Part shown: piece by piece, positions 26,798-36,173 of the stretch | Position numbering within the stretch: position 1 is the stretch's first letter | How the letters are laid out: each line of letters opens with the position of its first letter | Assembly (NCBI RefSeq): GCF_016595495.1 | Contig: NZ_JAENIM010000034.1 | Location: 79,769-143,768, forward strand | DNA from: Persicirhabdus sediminis | Lineage (GTDB): Bacteria > Verrucomicrobiota > Verrucomicrobiia > Verrucomicrobiales > Akkermansiaceae | Direction of reading: 5' to 3' | DNA: 64,000 bases | Position numbers and translations under genes: made by a program | Notes under the pieces: model-generated | Database searches by the model: none | What the model saw: only the letters and a program-made list of their open reading frames with translations | Told to the model about the DNA's origin: nothing

Positions 26798-27253
26798 CTA
26801 GCCTGCTAAATTTTCTAGCATCCGCACCAACATAGCTTTCAGCTCCCGCTCTTTTGCTTTAGAAATCCCGTGCATCGCCTGCTTCCTCAGCGCCATGGTC
26901 ACAGGCATGCTAGATGCCACTAACTGACGACCTTTTGCGCTCACTGAAACTTCAACCACCCTGCGATCAGTCACCGAGGGAATACGTTCTACCAAGCCAG
27001 CTTTCACCAAGCCATCTAGCTGGCGTTTCAATGTCGTTGCATCGCGGCCTAATATTTCAGCCAGCTCACTCATCTTTTTGGCCGAATCCATATTGGCTAA
27101 CGCCGTTAAGATGCTCACACCCTCGGCTGATAGGGAAATCCCAGCATCATATAAGGCTGTAGCTAAACGTAGCTGAAGCTGATGAGCAACTCGCCCAACA
27201 AGAAAGCCAGTCGCCATTTCTGGATCAATTGATTTTAGTTTTTCTTCGCTCAT
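26798..27253 (-). CDS. MarR family transcriptional regulator
   Basis: 151 residues from the ATG of MSEEKLKSIDPEMATG; the upstream in-frame ATG at 27280 would run through the operator and is rejected. Winged helix: VSILTALANMDSAKKMSELAEIL, recognition helix GRDATTLKRQLDGLVKAGLVER, wing IPSVTDRRVVEVSVSAKG. It binds DNA as a dimer and is usually released by small phenolics or oxidants. Two matching palindromes abut its start, so it is most likely autoregulated together with the DoxX gene. Confidence 0.9.
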   Translation of the reverse strand: MSEEKLKSIDPEMATGFLVGRVAHQLQLRLATALYDAGISLSAEGVSILTALANMDSAKKMSELAEILGRDATTLKRQLDGLVKAGLVERIPSVTDRRVVEVSVSAKGRQLVASSMPVTMALRKQAMHGISKAKERELKAMLVRMLENLAG

Positions 27254-27272
27254 TACCTGTACTATACAGGTA
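27254..27272. promoter_or_regulatory. Operator palindrome 1 of the MarR gene
   Basis: TACCTGTActaTACAGGTA, perfect 8-bp arms around a 3-base centre, directly adjoining the start codon of the MarR gene. Centre at 27263. Confidence 0.8.
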
Positions 27273-27292
27273 AAATTCACGCTGTCAAAAAA

Positions 27293-27313
27293 GTACCTGT
27301 ATTATACAGATAC
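27293..27313. promoter_or_regulatory. Operator palindrome 2 of the MarR gene
   Basis: GTACCTGTAttaTACAGATAC, same motif with one mismatch. Its centre (27303) is 40 bases from that of palindrome 1, close to four helical turns, so two dimers would sit on the same face. Confidence 0.8.
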
Positions 27314-27443
27314 TTTCTATAATAGCTCAAGCATGATGGGCCTGAATGGCTTATGCGAAGGTAGATTTTCTACCCTGATCCGCCACGCAGGAATTTAGCA
27401 ATACCTAAGGGTTTGTAATCCCAGCTGGCTAACTGAGTCCAAA

Positions 27444-28181
27444 TTACCTCAGCGCGCGGTGAAATAAGTCGAGCACCAGGCGCTGGGCTAACATCGCCAG
27501 CTCTGGGTCGTAGCGATCGCCTTCGTCACGCATGAAGGCATGCGGCGCATTCAGCTCATGCCAGGTGAAGTTAACTTCGTTATCGGTGAATTTTTGATAG
27601 ATCAGCTGGCGACCCTCCACTGGCACATGTGGGTCCTGACGACCAAATAACATCATCACCTCGCCATTGATCTCGCGCAGACGATCAATAGTCTGTGGCA
27701 AGTTTCCAGCTGGCATGGTGCAGGAATGAACATCGGTAGCGTAGTAACAAGCGGCGGCACTCACGCGAGCATGCAGCGCAGCGCGCAGCGCAAGATGGCC
27801 ACCGAGACAAACTCCCCAGGATCCTAACACGCCATTGCAGAAATCCTGCTCGTCCAGCCAGCTAACAATCGCTTCAGTATCGGTGTCGTGATCGCTCAGC
27901 GGCTTGGTAAACTTATCGTCATTACCTTTGTCTTTTCCTTCATCATCGTAGGCTAACACCGTGCCAATAGGATTGAGTTCATGAAAAACCTCGGGCACCA
28001 CTACCACATAGCCGTGACCAGCTAGAAATGCCGCGGTGCGGGCAATCGGTGCGGTGATCTGAAAAATCTCTGAATAGAAAATAACTGTTGGATAAGCTCC
28101 AGCTCGCTCGGGGCGGAAAATTCCACAGCGCATCGTGCCTGTAGCTGTTGATAGATCGACAGATGATTGGGTGATAGTCAT
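27444..28181 (-). CDS. Dienelactone hydrolase family protein
   Basis: 245 residues, alpha/beta hydrolase. The nucleophile is a Cys in GVCLGGH as in true dienelactone hydrolases, with Asp in FGRQDPHVP and His in LNAPHAFMRDE completing the triad; an early Glu (YSEIFQ) matches the residue that holds the Cys in check. It hydrolyses lactones or other activated esters; the natural substrate is not known. Single gene. Confidence 0.9.
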   Translation of the reverse strand: MTITQSSVDLSTATGTMRCGIFRPERAGAYPTVIFYSEIFQITAPIARTAAFLAGHGYVVVVPEVFHELNPIGTVLAYDDEGKDKGNDDKFTKPLSDHDTDTEAIVSWLDEQDFCNGVLGSWGVCLGGHLALRAALHARVSAAACYYATDVHSCTMPAGNLPQTIDRLREINGEVMMLFGRQDPHVPVEGRQLIYQKFTDNEVNFTWHELNAPHAFMRDEGDRYDPELAMLAQRLVLDLFHRALR

Positions 28182-28400
28182 GACTATGATCTAGCGCAAA
28201 CTCGATGCCATTCAATCACATAGAAAAATTTGTCTGGCATGAATCCATGCAGGATCGACAGCTTCCAGCCTAACTCATCCAGCTAGTTGGTATTCGATTT
28301 CACTCCCAACAGGTCGATTTTTGAGACCCTAGCTAGACTTGTGCTCCTACAGGTGATTAGGCCCACTTACGACACGCTAGCATGTCTCATGCTTCACTCA

Positions 28401-30560
28401 CTATTCCAAACCAGCCCGGGCCACCACGAGGCGCAGGAACACCTTTGTTTCTGTAGCTGGTACACTAGCCGTAATTTCACCATCGGCATTGATAGGTGTC
28501 AGGCTCACACCTTGGCTATCCCAATCGATTAGGTTATGACTCTGTTCCACAAAGTAATCCACCCCTAACTCTTCGGCTTTAAAAGTAATCTCCACAGTTT
28601 CCTGCTGCAGATCGGCCTGCGGCATCTGTGAAGCCAGATGATCATCCGGATCTAGGCCCAATGCCTTCGCCATAAATAAACTTACACCATCTCCAGAGTC
28701 ATCAGCAAAAACATCCACGTCATGGTCACGATTCTGAGAAATCAACCACTCAGCCTCAGGGTAAATAGACCTATCTATTTCTTCTGATTTCACCCCCATC
28801 CAATTAGGTGAAGTAAAGCCTGTGCGGTCTGAGAAATAATAAATGATAAACTCATTTGGTAAGTTATTAAATGCTTCTGATCCAGCAGGAGCATCCCCTA
28901 AGAAATACACTGCTCTTAAGGCTAGGCACCAGCTAACAGCACTCACAGATAGATTATTTACACTCGTAGGAATAACCATGGATTCTATATAGGTACACCC
29001 CCAAAAAGCTTGCTCTGCAATACTTTCTACCGAGTCCGGCAGATGATAAACTGACAATTTTTTGTCTACAGGGTAAAAGATCAGGTGCTTTTGGGCTGCA
29101 TCAAACAAAACTCCATCAACAGAGCTATAGCTAACATTTCCAGTGGTAACATTGATGGCCCCCAAAGAACTGTGGGTAAACGCACCCTCATCTATCCTCT
29201 CCACACTCGCTGGCAAATCTAGCATCCTCAGCGAAGTACACGAAGCAATAATATTACTTCCGATCGTCAGAAGCCCTTCTGATAAAATTAGTTCTTGCAA
29301 ACTCGAGCACCCAGCAAATGTACTAGTGGCGAGAGCTTCAACACTCCCCGGAAGACGAACTTTACCTAATGAGCTACAATTAATGAACGCATAAGCTCCA
29401 ATGCTCTCGATCCCCTCTGATAGGCTGATCGTTTCCATCTTTTCACAATAATAAAATGCTCTCTGCCCAATACTCTTCACACTCGAGGGGATACTTATCT
29501 CAACGAGACTTATACAATCTAAAAAGGCAGCATCACCGATGCTATCTACTCCGCTAGGAATGTTTATTGACTGTAATTTATAACAACATGAGAAAGTGCC
29601 AGAATCAATCCGAGCGATCTGGCTAGGTAATGTAACAGATTCTAAAACTTCGCAGCTAGCAAATGCATCAGGCCCGATATTTCTAACTTTCAGCTGAAAC
29701 TCTATGCTCTTCATTTGTGTACAATCGGAAAATGCTTCCTCTCCAATATCCGTCAGATAGGCTGGCAGCTCTACTGATGTGATAGAACTACAGTTTTTAA
29801 AGGCTCCATCTTCAATCACTAACACCGGAAGTTGATCTATGTAATCAGGAATGTTCATCGCTCCAGAAAACGAGGTGTCGCAACTTTCGATGTGAATGGC
29901 CCCGTCTAATTCAAAATAGCTTAGAGCCTCGATTCCATATAAGAATGGGCTAGACAAAACGATGCCTCCTCCCCAATGCTCATGGTAGAAGCCACTAGCA
30001 GTATCACGGCAGTGAACAGTGACCCAGTATTCCACCTCACCTTCTATTATGTCCTCGAATATATAAGAATTTATCGAAGGTGCGTCACCTTCAAAATAAA
30101 TGTCTGTGAGGGATTCACAGGCAACGAAAGCTCGCTGACCTATGTGACCTACACTTGCAGGAATAACGACTTCATTGAGGCTCACACAAGCTACAAAGGC
30201 ATCAGAACCTATGCTTTGAAGGTTTGATGACAATTGGATACTCACGAGCGATCTGCACTCGCAAAATGCTGAAGCACCAATTTCAATTACACTATCTGGC
30301 AACTCTATCTTAGTTAGCAAATCACACCCATCAAATGCATGTTGCTGAATAACTTTCACAAGATGGCCTTCTATTTTTTCGGGGATAATCAACTCACCAC
30401 TAGCCTTATCATTACATCTCTCAATAATGATCGTCTCATCATCTTGAATCGACCATTGCAGATCATCTATATCAGCTGCTAGTGATGGTTGTAGAGCCGC
30501 CAAACAAAGACTCGCTAATAGAAGCAACAGATATGGGTAGCGTGGAAGAGCCGGGTACAT
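28401..30560 (-). CDS. BspA-type leucine-rich-repeat surface protein
   Basis: 719 residues: signal peptide (PYLLLLLASLCLAALQPSLAA), then about 18-20 LRR_5 units of the pattern I(G)xxAFxxCxxLxxIxLPxSVxxI, and a C-terminal region from about 610 with DDSGDGVSLFMAKALGLDP followed by a beta module (VEQSHNLIDWDSQGV...KVFLRLVV). The repeats form a solenoid used for protein or glycan contact outside the cell. The C-terminal module recurs in the surface protein at 61513. Cys residues in many repeats may be stacked. Divergent from the AraC gene. Confidence 0.88.
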   Translation of the reverse strand: MYPALPRYPYLLLLLASLCLAALQPSLAADIDDLQWSIQDDETIIIERCNDKASGELIIPEKIEGHLVKVIQQHAFDGCDLLTKIELPDSVIEIGASAFCECRSLVSIQLSSNLQSIGSDAFVACVSLNEVVIPASVGHIGQRAFVACESLTDIYFEGDAPSINSYIFEDIIEGEVEYWVTVHCRDTASGFYHEHWGGGIVLSSPFLYGIEALSYFELDGAIHIESCDTSFSGAMNIPDYIDQLPVLVIEDGAFKNCSSITSVELPAYLTDIGEEAFSDCTQMKSIEFQLKVRNIGPDAFASCEVLESVTLPSQIARIDSGTFSCCYKLQSINIPSGVDSIGDAAFLDCISLVEISIPSSVKSIGQRAFYYCEKMETISLSEGIESIGAYAFINCSSLGKVRLPGSVEALATSTFAGCSSLQELILSEGLLTIGSNIIASCTSLRMLDLPASVERIDEGAFTHSSLGAINVTTGNVSYSSVDGVLFDAAQKHLIFYPVDKKLSVYHLPDSVESIAEQAFWGCTYIESMVIPTSVNNLSVSAVSWCLALRAVYFLGDAPAGSEAFNNLPNEFIIYYFSDRTGFTSPNWMGVKSEEIDRSIYPEAEWLISQNRDHDVDVFADDSGDGVSLFMAKALGLDPDDHLASQMPQADLQQETVEITFKAEELGVDYFVEQSHNLIDWDSQGVSLTPINADGEITASVPATETKVFLRLVVARAGLE

Positions 30561-30853
30561 ATAGAAAATCTACACATCACGTTAGAGCGTGAAAGCAGAT
30601 AATCAATTTCGCAGGCAAAAAAAATCACCCTAAGCAACAGATTCTAAAGAAATAAGGGAGCTGGATAATCTGGACCATTCCCAATGCCCAACAGCAGCGC
30701 ATTGGAGTGTAGATCGCTTTATTGGGGCGTCACGACATGCCGGTTCTATGCTAGCTAGCCATCGACTTCATTTACAAAAATGCCAAGTTTATTTGCTCTG
30801 TGACAAACAAGTAATAACTGGACAAATCATACACTCGTGCTGAACTGAAATTG
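30561..30853. other. Divergent promoter region LRR / AraC
   Basis: Holds promoters for both neighbours. A CTAGCTAGC run and an AT-rich stretch are seen. No inverted repeat convincing enough to call an AraC site. Confidence 0.4.
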
Positions 30854-31726
30854 ATGTTGATAGCGGATCTAATTCACACACTGAGAATCAAGGTGTACTC
30901 GATCGAGCATCTAACGATTGGCGATTGGTGGTCATATAAAAATGTCAACAGCCCGTTCACGCGGCTGTATTTCACACCGCGATCATCGCGCACCTATATC
31001 GAGCATCACGGTGAACGATTTTTGCTAGAACCGGGGACTATGGTCATTGCTCCGCCCTATACACCGGTGAACTATATCTGCGAAGATTTCTGCGAGATGT
31101 ACGGGGTGATTTTTTCCGCTCAGCTGGGCTCGGAAGTTGACCTGTTCACCTTGAATGATCTCAATTGGTCGCAGCGTGCTGAGGGATTTATTCCGTCCTT
31201 ATTTGAGCGCTTGGTAGAGATCAACCCGGACCGGCAAATGAAGATCGCTGATCCCTTTCACAAAGCCTATAATGCGACCATAACAGCGCAACATGACTAC
31301 CAGCAACCTTTCCACGAGTCGATGGAAACGGAGGCAATCATCAAGCTCATCATCTCGCGCTTTCTCGAATCTGATGCGAATCCAAAACCGTGCCAGAACC
31401 AGCTCAACCAAGAAAGAGTTCTGCAGGCGATCGACTATATCGAGAGCCACATGAGCGAAAACCTAACACTGGACAAATTATCGAGTTTGGCCAATGTGCA
31501 CCCAACGTATTTCTCCAATGTGTTTGTGGATATATTAAATGTTAGACCGTCAGTATACATCCAACAAAAACGCATTGAAAAAGCCCAGCTTCTGCTAGTT
31601 TCGACGAGTAAGCCAGTCAAACAGATCGCCACAGAAGTGGGCTTCAAAGACCCCGACTACTTTTTCAGGGCCTTCAAAAAAGTCACTGGCTGCACACCGC
31701 GCAGCTACCGTATTTCCTACGCCTAA
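30854..31726 (+). CDS. AraC family transcriptional regulator
   Basis: 290 residues. An N-terminal cupin-like sensor (FTRLYFTPRSSRTYIEHHG, LEPGTMVIAPPYTPVNY) is followed by a C-terminal double helix-turn-helix (LTLDKLSSLANVHPTYFSNV; KQIATEVGFKDPDYFFRAFKK VTG CTPRSYR), typical of XylS/AraC proteins that sense small molecules such as sugars. ATG at 30854 preferred over the adjacent TTG. Its 3' end overlaps that of fmt by four bases in convergent orientation. The target genes are not identifiable. Confidence 0.92.
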   Translation: MLIADLIHTLRIKVYSIEHLTIGDWWSYKNVNSPFTRLYFTPRSSRTYIEHHGERFLLEPGTMVIAPPYTPVNYICEDFCEMYGVIFSAQLGSEVDLFTLNDLNWSQRAEGFIPSLFERLVEINPDRQMKIADPFHKAYNATITAQHDYQQPFHESMETEAIIKLIISRFLESDANPKPCQNQLNQERVLQAIDYIESHMSENLTLDKLSSLANVHPTYFSNVFVDILNVRPSVYIQQKRIEKAQLLLVSTSKPVKQIATEVGFKDPDYFFRAFKKVTGCTPRSYRISYA

Positions 31727-32682
31727 GCAAGCTGATCACCTGTGGTGATTTTTCCTGAGCGGGCGAAGTCTGCTGCGCTCATGCGCTTGCTACCATCTGG
31801 CTGCAAGGTGGTGATTTTCAGCGCTCCAGACCCGCAGGCTACGGTGATGCCGTCATCTCCAGCTGAGATGATAGATCCTGGAGTTAGGGCGTCATTGCCA
31901 GCTAGCTCGACGAGCTCAGTCTGCGGGAAAATCTTCAGTCGTTTCGGCCCTTTGGCATCTGAGAAGGTGGTGTAGGTTCCTGGCCACGGGTCGTAGGCGC
32001 GGATGCGGCGCTCGATGTTTTCAGCTGGCTGGCTCCAGTCTAGCAGTCCGTGGTCGCGGAGAAGTTTTGGCGCGTAGTTAGACAATGCATCATCTTGTGG
32101 CTGGCGGCTGGCACTGCCGTCGATGAGTTTTTCTAATGCCTCCATCATGGCGGCTGGAGCTATATCTGCTAGGCGGTCATGTAGCTGCCCTGCGGTTTCT
32201 TTTTCACCGATGGCGGTGGAGTGCAGGACGATGATGTCGCCGGCGTCGAGCTCTTTGACTACATGCATGACGGTCATGCCTGTTAGCTGATCTCCTTGAT
32301 CAATGGCAGTTTGGATACATGAGGCGCCGCGGTGTTTGGGCAGTAGTGATGCGTGGAGGTTGATGATGGCTTTGCTAGGGATGTCTAGCAGCGCTTGGGT
32401 AAGGATTTGGCCGTAGGCCATGACAATGATGATGTCTGGCTGCAGTGCTTCTAGCTGGGCGAGGAATTCGCCATCACGAGCTTTTTCTGGCTGCATCACG
32501 GGGATGCTCGCTTGCTCGGCCATGACTTTGATCTTTGGCGGCGTGACGATTTGCTTGCGACCGACTTTTTTATCTGGCTGGGTGACCAGCGCTACGGTCT
32601 CGAGATCTGAATCTAGCAATGCCTGCATGGATGGCAGGGCGATGTCGCCGGTTCCCATAAAAATAACACGTGGAGCACTCAT
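31723..32682 (-). CDS. fmt: Methionyl-tRNA formyltransferase
   Basis: 319 residues, full length. It formylates the initiator Met-tRNA with 10-formyl-tetrahydrofolate. Catalytic Asn108, His110 (INLHASLLPKHRGA) and Asp146 (KELDAGDI) are present, as is the SLLP signature and a C-terminal OB-like domain. It lies between adk and the AraC gene; transcription runs away from adk's terminator. Confidence 0.95.
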   Translation of the reverse strand: MSAPRVIFMGTGDIALPSMQALLDSDLETVALVTQPDKKVGRKQIVTPPKIKVMAEQASIPVMQPEKARDGEFLAQLEALQPDIIIVMAYGQILTQALLDIPSKAIINLHASLLPKHRGASCIQTAIDQGDQLTGMTVMHVVKELDAGDIIVLHSTAIGEKETAGQLHDRLADIAPAAMMEALEKLIDGSASRQPQDDALSNYAPKLLRDHGLLDWSQPAENIERRIRAYDPWPGTYTTFSDAKGPKRLKIFPQTELVELAGNDALTPGSIISAGDDGITVACGSGALKITTLQPDGSKRMSAADFARSGKITTGDQLA

Positions 32683-32715
32683 GATTGGTTAGAAATATTT
32701 GCTAGTAAGTAGATA

Positions 32716-32745
32716 AAAAAGGCGCCCGCTATTGGACGCCTTTTT
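32716..32745. terminator. Bidirectional terminator between adk and fmt
   Basis: AAAAAGGCG / CGCCTTTTT stem with a further CC/GG pairing inside. It serves adk on the minus strand and could act on either strand. Confidence 0.75.
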
Positions 32746-32767
32746 AGAAATGATTTTCAGCTAGAGA

Positions 32768-33373
32768 TTAGAGGTCTAGCTTGGTGATTTTGTTGAGGAT
32801 ATCGGAGAGCGTTTTGACTGGTGTCTGCAGCGCGTCGATATTGGCGATCGCGTCCTCTGAGTAGAACTCAAGCATTGGCTTGGTTTCAGCTTCGTAGGTG
32901 GCGATGCGCTTGTTGATGGTCTCTTCGTTGGCGTCGTCGAGACGGTTTTCTTTAACCGCGCGGCGCTTCATGCGGCGAACGAGTTCTTCGCGATCTGGGC
33001 ATGAGAGATGGATGACTTGGATAACGTCGACGTATTGGTCGAGGATCTTCGCTTGGTTGAGGCTACGTGGGATGCCGTCGAGCAGGATGATGTCTGAGTC
33101 TGGTGAGTAGACGCCACTGTCGATCCACTTTTTCACTTGAGCCACCCAGAGTTCCACAGTCATTTCATCAGGGATGAGCTGGCCGGTGGATGAGACTTCA
33201 ACGAACTTTTTGCCGAGTTCGGAGTTGGTGTCTAGTGCGCGGAAGACGTCGCCACATGCACAATGGAAAAAACCTGGAATTTCACCAAGTACGCGGCCTT
33301 GAGTTCCTTTACCGGATCCTGGAGCACCGAATAAAACGAAAGCTTTAAGGCGTTTTGGAAATGCGTCAGTCAT
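32768..33373 (-). CDS. adk: Adenylate kinase
   Basis: 201 residues from the ATG of MTDAFPKRLKAFVLFG; the reading from 33412 lacks family support. P-loop GAPGSGKGTQ, NMP-binding Arg/Thr region (CGDVFRAL, STGQLIPDEM), ILLDGIPRSLNQA, and a short LID (MKRRAVKENRLDDANEE) without zinc cysteines. It balances ATP, ADP and AMP in the cytosol. Confidence 0.93.
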   Translation of the reverse strand: MTDAFPKRLKAFVLFGAPGSGKGTQGRVLGEIPGFFHCACGDVFRALDTNSELGKKFVEVSSTGQLIPDEMTVELWVAQVKKWIDSGVYSPDSDIILLDGIPRSLNQAKILDQYVDVIQVIHLSCPDREELVRRMKRRAVKENRLDDANEETINKRIATYEAETKPMLEFYSEDAIANIDALQTPVKTLSDILNKITKLDL

Positions 33374-33532
33374 AGATGGGCGGGAACATAGATAATGTCC
33401 CGCGTCATGCAAGAGGATTTGCGTACCATTCGTCGCAAATTTTCATTTTTTTTACGAATGACAAAAAACCAGCTAGCCAGCTGGTGAGCTCTCTAGCTGA
33501 GTGATTTACACCTCAGAGAGAAAAAATACCTT

Positions 33533-33562
33533 GCTGGGTGGAGGATTTCCCCCCACGCCAGC
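33533..33562 (-). terminator. Terminator of the glycine-zipper lipoprotein gene
   Basis: Imperfect stem GCTGGGTGGAGG / CCCCCCACGCCAGC; on the minus strand followed by CAAGGTATTTTTTC. It directly follows the gene ending at 33573. Confidence 0.6.
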
Positions 33563-33572
33563 TGGCAGAAAA

Positions 33573-33827
33573 TTAGTTACGAGTATAGCTACTGGTATTG
33601 CTATAGGTGCCGTACTTTGGGTCACCCGTGGAGGTGGCGTAGCCGAGCACACCACCGGCTGCGGCGCCTGCTGCAGCACCTTCCCAGCCACCAAAAGCAC
33701 CACCGATGGCACCACCGATGATGGCGCCAGTGAAGCTCTTGGCTGTGTGTTCAGGAGTGGCGCAGCTGCTGAATGCTAAGCAGGACACCATTGCTAAAGA
33801 CAAATAAACCTTGGTCTTCTTGATCAT
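33573..33827 (-). CDS. Glycine-zipper lipoprotein
   Basis: 84 residues from the ATG of MIKKTKVYLSLAMVSCLAFS. Signal peptide with lipobox AFSSC, then a glycine zipper (GAIIGGAIGGAFGGWEGAAAGAAAGGVLGYA) that forms a helical hairpin in or at the membrane. Resembles small YMGG/OmpA-like Gly-zipper lipoproteins. Role unknown, perhaps envelope integrity. Confidence 0.82.
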   Translation of the reverse strand: MIKKTKVYLSLAMVSCLAFSSCATPEHTAKSFTGAIIGGAIGGAFGGWEGAAAGAAAGGVLGYATSTGDPKYGTYSNTSSYTRN

Positions 33828-33947
33828 GAATAAAAAACTGCACACGAATCGCCGAGGCGACAAGCATCTAATCGCCTATTTAGCGCATACAATCCTTAGT
33901 TTCAAAGGGCTGAATCAAACGCGCCGCCAGATCCTCAGCTGGCTGAA

Positions 33948-34850
33948 TTAGTTATCCAGCTGCTCGAGTTGTTTGGATTTGGCCACTGCCATATCAACAA
34001 ATTCTTGGGCGATGGGTTTGAGTTCCCCTTGGTACATCAGGCCCACTTTGACAGTCGGGAATCCAGCTAGTGGGATAGCTTTGACCTGCGGTGAGATTTT
34101 CACCCCGGGGATGCGCACGGCGACGCCCACACCAAACCCGCTGGCCACATACCGCTCCATCATGTCTAGCGAGCTGACTTCTACCGAGCTCTGCCACGCT
34201 ACCTTGCGGCGGCTGAGTTCGCGCTGGAAAATCACATTGAGCACCTCGTGCTCTGGCAGCGAGATGAGCGGCATCTGGCTGGTAAATTGGCGACCGAGGG
34301 CATCGGTCACTAGTAGGTCGTCGAAGCTGGTATGATCACAATCAGCTGGCAGCAATAATAGCAGCTCTAGCTGGGCGAGCTCGATGGAGCGCAGCCCGTC
34401 GCCAAGTTTGTCGTGCACCACGCTGAGTCCCACATCGGCCTCTTGGCTGGTGAGCAATCCGTGAATCTCGGCGGGATCGACATCGCGCAGCGTGAGCTTG
34501 AGCTCTGGTTGTTGTTGTTTGAGCTGGGCGAGCACATCTGGCAGGTGGTAGCGCAGGATGCTGGCGGCGGCGGCAATGCGTAGGTGTTTGCTTTCATCAC
34601 CAGCCAGCCGCGTTTCCATATCGGGCAGGCGGGAGAAAAAAGGATATACAAAATCATATAAAAGCTCCCCCTCGCGAGTGAGGGCAAATGGCCGACGATT
34701 GAATAACTTTACACCGAGAGATTTTTCCAGCTGTAGCAGTTGCCCGCTCACCGCTGGTTGCTGAATGCCAAAGGGCATCATCCTTACTGCAGCCGTAATC
34801 CCCTCGTATTTAGCTACATAATAAAAAAGCTCTAGATGGTGCACATTCAT
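33948..34850 (-). CDS. LysR family transcriptional regulator
   Basis: 300 residues from MNVHHLELFYYVAKYEGITA. N-terminal winged helix (IQQPAVSGQLLQLEKSLGVKLFNRR) and a C-terminal periplasmic-binding-type sensor domain. It is divergent from ackA-pta, with 141 bases between the starts, so control of acetate metabolism is a reasonable guess from position only. Confidence 0.9.
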   Translation of the reverse strand: MNVHHLELFYYVAKYEGITAAVRMMPFGIQQPAVSGQLLQLEKSLGVKLFNRRPFALTREGELLYDFVYPFFSRLPDMETRLAGDESKHLRIAAAASILRYHLPDVLAQLKQQQPELKLTLRDVDPAEIHGLLTSQEADVGLSVVHDKLGDGLRSIELAQLELLLLLPADCDHTSFDDLLVTDALGRQFTSQMPLISLPEHEVLNVIFQRELSRRKVAWQSSVEVSSLDMMERYVASGFGVGVAVRIPGVKISPQVKAIPLAGFPTVKVGLMYQGELKPIAQEFVDMAVAKSKQLEQLDN

Positions 34851-34914
34851 CACCAACAGCATGGCCTAGCTAGCCCGCCAGTGACAAGCTCATCCAGCAA
34901 AATATGCGTAAAAT

Positions 34915-34932
34915 GCAAATTGTGTCATTTGC
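34915..34932. promoter_or_regulatory. Candidate operator between LysR gene and ackA
   Basis: GCAAATtgtgtcATTTGC, a perfect 6-6-6 inverted repeat midway in the divergent region. It could be the LysR site or a site for another dimeric regulator. Confidence 0.45.
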
Positions 34933-34991
34933 TATGCATCTCTGCTTTCCTCTTGCTTTCCTGCCTAGTCAGGGTGAGCTTACCCACAATC

Positions 34992-36164
34992 ATGTCGATA
35001 CTCGTTCTAAACAGTGGTTCTTCATCACTCAAATTTGCCATATTCCCAGAAGGTCAAGAGGACGCCAGCGTGGAAGGCATTGCTGAGCAACTCAACTCTG
35101 ATGCCGCACAAGTCGTCATCAAACGTGATGGGAAGAAAAGTGAAACGGCTCTCAGCGGAGCTGACCATAAACAAGCGCTACAGTTCATCCTTGAGCAGCT
35201 GCCTGAGACACCTCGCGCTGTGGGGCACCGCATCGTTCACGGCGGAGAACACTTTACTGAACCAGCACTCGTCACCTCTAAGGTGATTGATGAGATCCGC
35301 GCTACCGTACCTCTCGCGCCGCTGCACAACCCAGGCAGCCTGCTGGGCATCGAGACCATGGTCGAGCTCTATCCAGAGCTCCCGCAAGTCACCGTATTCG
35401 ACACCGCATTTCACCAGACATTGCCTGAGTTTGCCTACCGCTACGCATTGCCAGAAAAATGCTACCGCGACTACAGCGTGCGCCGCTATGGTTTCCACGG
35501 CACCAGCCACTCGTACGTCTCCAAAGCAGCTGCCGCTGAACTTGGTTTTGATTTAGAAAACTCACGTGTGCTGGTAGCTCACCTCGGCAATGGAGCTTCT
35601 ACATGCGCCGTTCTCAATGGCAAAAGCGTTGATACCAGCATGGGACTCACACCGCTCGAAGGCCTCGTCATGGGCACACGCAGCGGTGATGTAGATCCAA
35701 GTTTGCACCAATACCTCGCCACCGCAGCTGGCATGAGCTTGGAAGAAATCAACAACATGCTCAACAAAGAGTCCGGCTTGCTCGGCCTCAGCCAAGGCGC
35801 CTCCAACGACATGCGCACACTGCGCGGACTCGCCAGCGAAGGCAACCAGCCAGCCGCATTAGCCATTGAAATTTTCTGTTACAGACTAGCTAAGTCATTG
35901 GCGGCGCTATGTGTGGCAACGGGCGGCTTAGACTACCTCATCTTCACGGGTGGCATTGGAGAAAATGATCCAGCTATTCGCGAGCGAGTGACTGAGAAGC
36001 TAGCCTTCCTCGGCCTAGAAATAGATGCCGATGCCAATGCCAACCACGGCGAAAATAATCACGGAATCATCACCACTGCCGACAGCCCAGCCACCGCGCT
36101 GACTATCTGCACGAAGGAAGAATTCATGATTGCCCAGCTTACTGCGCAAACCATTTCTAAATAA
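34992..36164 (+). CDS. ackA: Acetate kinase
   Basis: 390 residues from the ATG of MSILVLNSGSSSLKF, the canonical N-terminus; the longer reading from 34836 overlaps the LysR gene and is rejected. Further ASKHA motifs: GHRIVHGGE, FDTAFHQTLP, RRYGFHGTSH, AHLGNGAS, FTGGIGEND. It interconverts acetyl phosphate + ADP and acetate + ATP. First gene of an ackA-pta operon, nine bases before pta. Confidence 0.96.
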   Translation: MSILVLNSGSSSLKFAIFPEGQEDASVEGIAEQLNSDAAQVVIKRDGKKSETALSGADHKQALQFILEQLPETPRAVGHRIVHGGEHFTEPALVTSKVIDEIRATVPLAPLHNPGSLLGIETMVELYPELPQVTVFDTAFHQTLPEFAYRYALPEKCYRDYSVRRYGFHGTSHSYVSKAAAAELGFDLENSRVLVAHLGNGASTCAVLNGKSVDTSMGLTPLEGLVMGTRSGDVDPSLHQYLATAAGMSLEEINNMLNKESGLLGLSQGASNDMRTLRGLASEGNQPAALAIEIFCYRLAKSLAALCVATGGLDYLIFTGGIGENDPAIRERVTEKLAFLGLEIDADANANHGENNHGIITTADSPATALTICTKEEFMIAQLTAQTISK

Positions 36165-36173
36165 ACTACTATC

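Noticed and set aside
34836..34991. 52-residue N-terminal extension of acetate kinase
   Set aside because: It overlaps the divergent LysR gene and adds Cys-rich sequence foreign to the family; MSILVLNSGSSSLKF is the canonical start.
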